NCBI GenBank assembly: GCA_022769565.1
Contig: JALEJQ010000026.1
Span: 1 to 64,000 of the forward strand
Direction: 5' to 3'
Length of the DNA stretch: 64,000 nt
Source of the DNA: Oscillospiraceae bacterium
Lineage (GTDB): Bacteria > Bacillota > Clostridia > Oscillospirales > Ruminococcaceae
Each line of letters starts with the position of its first letter. The first letter of the stretch is position 1. The translations under genes and the position numbers were made by a program. The notes beneath the pieces were generated by a model. The model did not search any database and was not told the origin of the DNA. It saw only the letters and a list, made by a program, of their open reading frames with translations. This document shows positions 60,658 through 64,000 of this stretch, in pieces.

Positions 60658-60705
60658 TTAAATAAAAATCGTGTAAGAGTTATCCGCTGCTACGGAGGTC
60701 AATAA

Positions 60706-62331
60706 ATGAAAAACAAAATCTGTATTAACCAGCTTGGATACAGTATCTATGGCACAAAAAGAGCTGTATGCACAGGCTCCGGACTTGCCGGAGGTTCTTT
60801 CAGCCTTGTTGACGCAGTATCGGACAGAACTATGATGACGGGAAAGCTTACAAAGCCCTTTACGGACGAAGCCACAGAGGATGTTACCGCTGTTGCCGAC
60901 TTTTCGTCCTTCAGTCTGCCCGGAGTTTATTATATCAGATCGGGAAGAAGAAAGTCCTTCTGCTTCCCCATTTCCGAAAAGCCTTATACCGAGCTGAAAA
61001 ATACCCTGCTCAAGGGCTTTTATTACAACCGCTGCGGAGAGCTTGACGAAAACTATGCGGGAGATTATGCCCATGGCAAATGTCACAGTGGTGCTGCCGC
61101 TCTTATTTCCGACAAATCAAAATTTATAGATGTCACAGGGGGCTGGCACGATTCGGGAAGCTACGGAAAATACACCGTTCCTGCCTGCATTGCCCTTGGT
61201 CATATGCTTTACGCCTATAAGCTGTTCCCAAACAGCTTCCGTGAAAAGGACAGCATTCCCGGCGCACAAAAAGGTATGCCCGACATACTTGCGGAATGCC
61301 GTTATGAGCTTGACTGGCTTCTTAAAATGCAGGCAGGTGACGGCGGAGTTTATCACAAGGTCTGCACCCTTAATATCAGCGACTTCGTTACCCCCGAAAA
61401 CGACACGGCGGAGCAGTATGTTTCTCCCCCGTCCTATCAGGCAACGGCGCTTTTTGTGGCGGTGGTGAGCCTTGCGGCAGGTATTTACGATAAATATGAC
61501 GAGGATTTTGCCGACCTGCTCCGTTCTGCGGCTTTCAGCGGCTGGATATGGATATCCAACCACCCCGAGCCTGCGCTGTTCGTTAATCCGCCCGAAATAA
61601 CACACACCTCAAACGGCGATATTCCGCCATCAAACCCCAACGAGATAATTTTCTGGACGGTCTGCGAGCTTTACGAAATGACGGGAGAGGAAATGTTCCG
61701 TGAAAAGATAAAGGAGCTTTACAGATCTGTCTGCGTTACGGAATTTACCTATCGGGGCACCGGCGGCTTCGGCGCTATGGCATATATGACAGGCACAAGA
61801 CCCAGGGATATTGAAATAGAGCGTAGCATAAGGCTCCAGTACAGGATAGAAGCGGACAACCTTGTTTCACTTTCGGAAAAAAGCGGCTACGAAACAGCCA
61901 TGGCTCCCGATGATTACAAGGTGTTCACCAACATTCACCTTATGAACAGCTCCGTAATGCTTATTTTTGCCTATATGATGCTTAAATGTCCCGATTACAT
62001 AAGGGTCGCAGGGGAACAGTTCAATTACATACTGGGCAAAAACCCAATGGGCAAATGCTTCGTTACGGGTGAAGGCTCCGACCCCGTAAAAAATCCCCAC
62101 CACCGTATGTCCGCATTCGGGGAGAACGATTATCCCGTTCCGGGACTTGCGGTAATAGGCGTGTGCTCCGACGACAGCAAAAAGGACGACTATGCCAAGT
62201 GGAATATCCCCAAGGGAACACCTCCCGGAAAATGCTACTGCGACAACAACTTCTGCTTTTCCACCAATGAAACGGCTGTATGCTGCAATTCCTCGCTGCT
62301 TTTTACGGCGGCTTACTTTGATGCGGATTAA
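60706..62331 (+). CDS. Glycoside hydrolase family 9-like protein with altered catalytic motif
   Basis: 541 residues. An N-terminal Ig-like CelD_N domain (about 3-90: ICINQLGYSIYGTKRAV) is followed by the GH9 (alpha/alpha)6 barrel: TGGWHDSGSYGKYTVPACIALGHMLYAY, LLKMQAGDGGVYHKVC, NYILGKNPMGKCFVTGEG, and the C-terminal STNETAVCCNSSLLF that carries the acid Glu. GH9 enzymes normally have DAGD, whose second Asp is the catalytic base; here it is D149-S-G-S152, so the base is Ser. The protein lacks a signal peptide, as do cytoplasmic GH9 enzymes acting on cello- or amino-oligosaccharides. It may be inactive, use another base, or act as a phosphorylase-like or transferase enzyme; none can be shown. 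Confidence 0.82.
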   Translation: MKNKICINQLGYSIYGTKRAVCTGSGLAGGSFSLVDAVSDRTMMTGKLTKPFTDEATEDVTAVADFSSFSLPGVYYIRSGRRKSFCFPISEKPYTELKNTLLKGFYYNRCGELDENYAGDYAHGKCHSGAAALISDKSKFIDVTGGWHDSGSYGKYTVPACIALGHMLYAYKLFPNSFREKDSIPGAQKGMPDILAECRYELDWLLKMQAGDGGVYHKVCTLNISDFVTPENDTAEQYVSPPSYQATALFVAVVSLAAGIYDKYDEDFADLLRSAAFSGWIWISNHPEPALFVNPPEITHTSNGDIPPSNPNEIIFWTVCELYEMTGEEMFREKIKELYRSVCVTEFTYRGTGGFGAMAYMTGTRPRDIEIERSIRLQYRIEADNLVSLSEKSGYETAMAPDDYKVFTNIHLMNSSVMLIFAYMMLKCPDYIRVAGEQFNYILGKNPMGKCFVTGEGSDPVKNPHHRMSAFGENDYPVPGLAVIGVCSDDSKKDDYAKWNIPKGTPPGKCYCDNNFCFSTNETAVCCNSSLLFTAAYFDAD

Positions 62332-62364
62332 AATTAACAATATAAACGAAAGGAATCACTTGAT

Positions 62365-63651
62365 ATGAATTCAATAAGAAAGATAACCTCCTGCGCAGCG
62401 GCTTTACTGCTCTCTGCGGCTATGCTTACTGCCTGCGGCGGCGGAGAGGACAGTGCCGACACAAAAGAAAGCACATCGGAAACAGCTTCCGCTGCGGCTG
62501 TTACAACAGCTGCTGTGGACGAAAATGCCGTTGACCCCTCTGTTCCCTTTGACCTTGCAGGGGGAGTTACCGACAAAATGTACGGCAGAGCAATAATGAG
62601 CGAGGGCGACACCGCAAGGCTTGCCGCTGCAATGAAAAAGGCTGAAAGCGGCGAAGAAGTTACAGTAGGCGTTATCGGCGGCTCTATTACGCAGGGCAGC
62701 AGTGCCTCAAATCAGAACAACTGCTACGCTTCAAGGTTCTTTAACTGGTGGAGTGAAAAGTTCCCCGAGGGCAAGTTCAATTTCGTTAACGCAGGTATCG
62801 GCGGAACGGACTCTTACCTTGGCGTTCACCGTGTTGACGAGCAGCTTCTCTCTCAGAACCCCGATGTTGTTATAGTTGAATTTTCCGTTAACGACACCGA
62901 CAAGACAATGAACAAGTATTCTTACGACAGCCTTGTAAGAAAGATACTTTCCGCAGAGAATCAGCCTGCCGTTATACTTCTTTTCACCACTCAGGAGGAC
63001 GGCACAAGCCTTCAGGACGTTCACAAGGAAATAGGCACCGCTTATAATTTGCCTATGATAAGCTACCGCAATGCAGTTTATCCCGAGGTTGAAGCAGGTA
63101 CTATCAACTGGAAGGATATTTCCCCCGATAACATTCACCCCAACGATGTGGGACACGATATTATCGGTCAGCTGCTTGGAAGATACCTTGACGGAGTTTA
63201 CGAGAACGCTTCTTCCGCAGGAGAGCCTGCTGCCTTTGCCGCAGAGGGCGTTACGAACGATTACTATAAAAACGCAAAGCTCCTTGACGCAGCCGATATT
63301 ACGGCAACGGCTATGGACGGCTTCGAGGTAGCGCAGAACAAGGTTTACAGCCAGTTTACGGACAACTGGATAACCGAATCGGGCGGCACTATCTCCTTTG
63401 AAGTGGAATGTCAGAATCTTGGTATATTCTTCCTGCGCACAACAGACGGAAAAAGCGGCACATATGAGGTCTACATTGACGGCGAACGCAAGGGCAAGCT
63501 TGAAGCGGACTTCTCCGGCGGCTGGGGCAATTACGGCTTCCCGAAGCAGGTGGTGCTTGCAAAGGAAACGGCGAAGCACACCGTTGAGATAAAGCCTGCT
63601 GAGGGTTCGGAGGACAAGGGAATAACCATACTTGCGCTTATGGTAAGCTGA
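62365..63651 (+). CDS. SGNH/GDSL hydrolase lipoprotein with C-terminal beta domain
   Basis: 428 residues. Signal peptide and lipobox MLTAC (Cys24), then a low-complexity S/T/A/E linker to about residue 55. SGNH blocks: GGSITQGSSA (nucleophile Ser), AGIGGTDSYLG (Gly), VEFSVNDTD (Asn) and DNIHPNDVGH (Asp and His). After residue about 300 a beta-sandwich-like domain (SQFTDNWITESGGTISFEVE...TYEVYIDGERKGKL) resembles the second domain of CE2/CE3-type acetylesterases or a CBM. It likely removes acetyl groups from plant polysaccharides at the cell surface. It follows the GH9 gene by 33 nt and may be co-transcribed. Confidence 0.85.
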   Translation: MNSIRKITSCAAALLLSAAMLTACGGGEDSADTKESTSETASAAAVTTAAVDENAVDPSVPFDLAGGVTDKMYGRAIMSEGDTARLAAAMKKAESGEEVTVGVIGGSITQGSSASNQNNCYASRFFNWWSEKFPEGKFNFVNAGIGGTDSYLGVHRVDEQLLSQNPDVVIVEFSVNDTDKTMNKYSYDSLVRKILSAENQPAVILLFTTQEDGTSLQDVHKEIGTAYNLPMISYRNAVYPEVEAGTINWKDISPDNIHPNDVGHDIIGQLLGRYLDGVYENASSAGEPAAFAAEGVTNDYYKNAKLLDAADITATAMDGFEVAQNKVYSQFTDNWITESGGTISFEVECQNLGIFFLRTTDGKSGTYEVYIDGERKGKLEADFSGGWGNYGFPKQVVLAKETAKHTVEIKPAEGSEDKGITILALMVS

Positions 63652-63654
63652 AGC

Positions 63655-63800
63655 GCTGCGCTAAATGAATAATGAAGAATGAATAATTAATAGTGAATAA
63701 TTAAGGTGTTCGCTTCGCTCACGGATTTAAAAATGTTATCCAACATTCAATTTGACCCAACAGCTCCGTGTCACCTTAATTATTCACTTTTTGTTACTTA
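63655..63800. repeat. Low-complexity intergenic repeat block
   Basis: CTGCGCTAAATGAATAATGA, AATTAATAGTGAATAATTAA, GGTGTTCGCTTCGCTCACGG and ATTTAAAA repeat the words at 58730-58790 in the same orientation. Confidence 0.7.
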
Positions 63801-63903
63801 TACTAATAACCAATTAAAAACTGTACAAAAAATCGAGCATAATCTTGCATATATGGATTATGTGAAGATTTTTTGTCTACAGTTTTATTGGTTATTTGTA
63901 TTA
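63801..63903. repeat. 105-bp MITE-like palindromic element, copy 3
   Basis: TACTAATAACCAATTAAAAA to TTGGTTATTTGTATTA; differs from copy 1 (26776-26880) at very few positions (GTGAAGAT for GCGAAGAT). It is inserted within the low-complexity block that continues to the window end (CAACTTTCCACTTTCAACTT, CACTCTCCACTCTTCACTCT at 63920-63980). Confidence 0.85.
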
Positions 63904-64000
63904 GCACAGCACCTATAATTCAACTTTCCACTTTCAACTTTCCACATTAAAAACTTCACTCTCCACTCTTCACTCTCCACATTTTTCTGTTGACTTATGC

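Noticed and set aside
1-64000. tRNA or rRNA genes, prophage, integron or plasmid signs
   Set aside because: No cloverleaf, GTTCRANNC loop, rRNA segment, integrase, terminase or replication-initiator gene was recognised.

Overview
The window reads as a chromosomal segment of a low-to-mid GC Gram-positive anaerobe, most likely a Ruminococcus-like member of the Oscillospiraceae (Clostridia). Indicators are strong AGGAGG-type ribosome sites, frequent TTG starts, TTGACA-17-TATAAT promoters, a phenylalanine T-box, spoIID, anaerobic ribonucleotide reductase, an FprA-type oxygen-scavenging flavoprotein, and a plant/host-glycan repertoire (GH95, GH130, GH9, GDSL esterase, pullulanase). The genus is an inference from gene content only. 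No prophage, CRISPR array, rRNA or tRNA was seen.

Layout. 1-12083: a regulatory region and an eight-gene cluster with a fused binding protein, two separate MalF/MalG-type permease pairs, a secreted NHL/TPR protein, a YIP1-like membrane protein and a large secreted DUF5696-like protein, with no ATPase; it looks like a glycan sensing/import system. 12084-13583: an XRE regulator plus a small membrane protein flanked by direct repeats. 13584-18733: GH95 fucosidase-type enzyme, an Rpn nuclease whose C-terminal tail is repeated twice more as in-frame mini-genes, a DUF6440-like protein, and a GH130 mannoside phosphorylase. 18841-21073 (minus): HAAS/PadR pair with an operator, and an XRE regulator. 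21427-26074: histidine phosphatase, DUF975-like protein, RluA synthase and an M23 cell-wall peptidase. 26119-29406 (minus): lipoprotein, Nnr repair enzyme, divergent AcpS-like protein and a membrane protein.

29486-33849: Phe T-box operon (small membrane protein, pheS, pheT). 34370-44095: spoIID (minus), citrate synthase, membrane protein, lipoprotein, two-component system, DUF1385 protein, acetyltransferase, prmC. 44486-47298 (minus): FprA flavoprotein, metY and a Cys-containing leader peptide. 47588-51000: XRE-AbrB regulator and the NrdR-box-controlled nrdD-nrdG. 51811-54520 (minus): pullulanase followed by an orphan response regulator. 55052-63651: murA, GGDEF remnant, recX-recA (minus), membrane-anchored MutS-like ATPase, a GH9 enzyme with an altered catalytic motif, and an SGNH esterase lipoprotein.

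The most notable points are: (i) the Rpn locus, where an internal start with its own ribosome site and two extra in-frame copies of the tail match the gene-within-gene toxin/antitoxin logic reported for E. coli Rpn proteins, here with antitoxin-like tails split off as separate genes; (ii) the dual-permease/DUF5696 cluster; (iii) a cysteine-rich leader peptide before metY; (iv) a composite multi-hairpin repeat, present three times, always just behind a stop codon in the same orientation as the gene, with compensatory arm changes; (v) a 105-bp MITE-like palindrome present three times. Intergenic space is otherwise unusually rich in low-complexity repeats.
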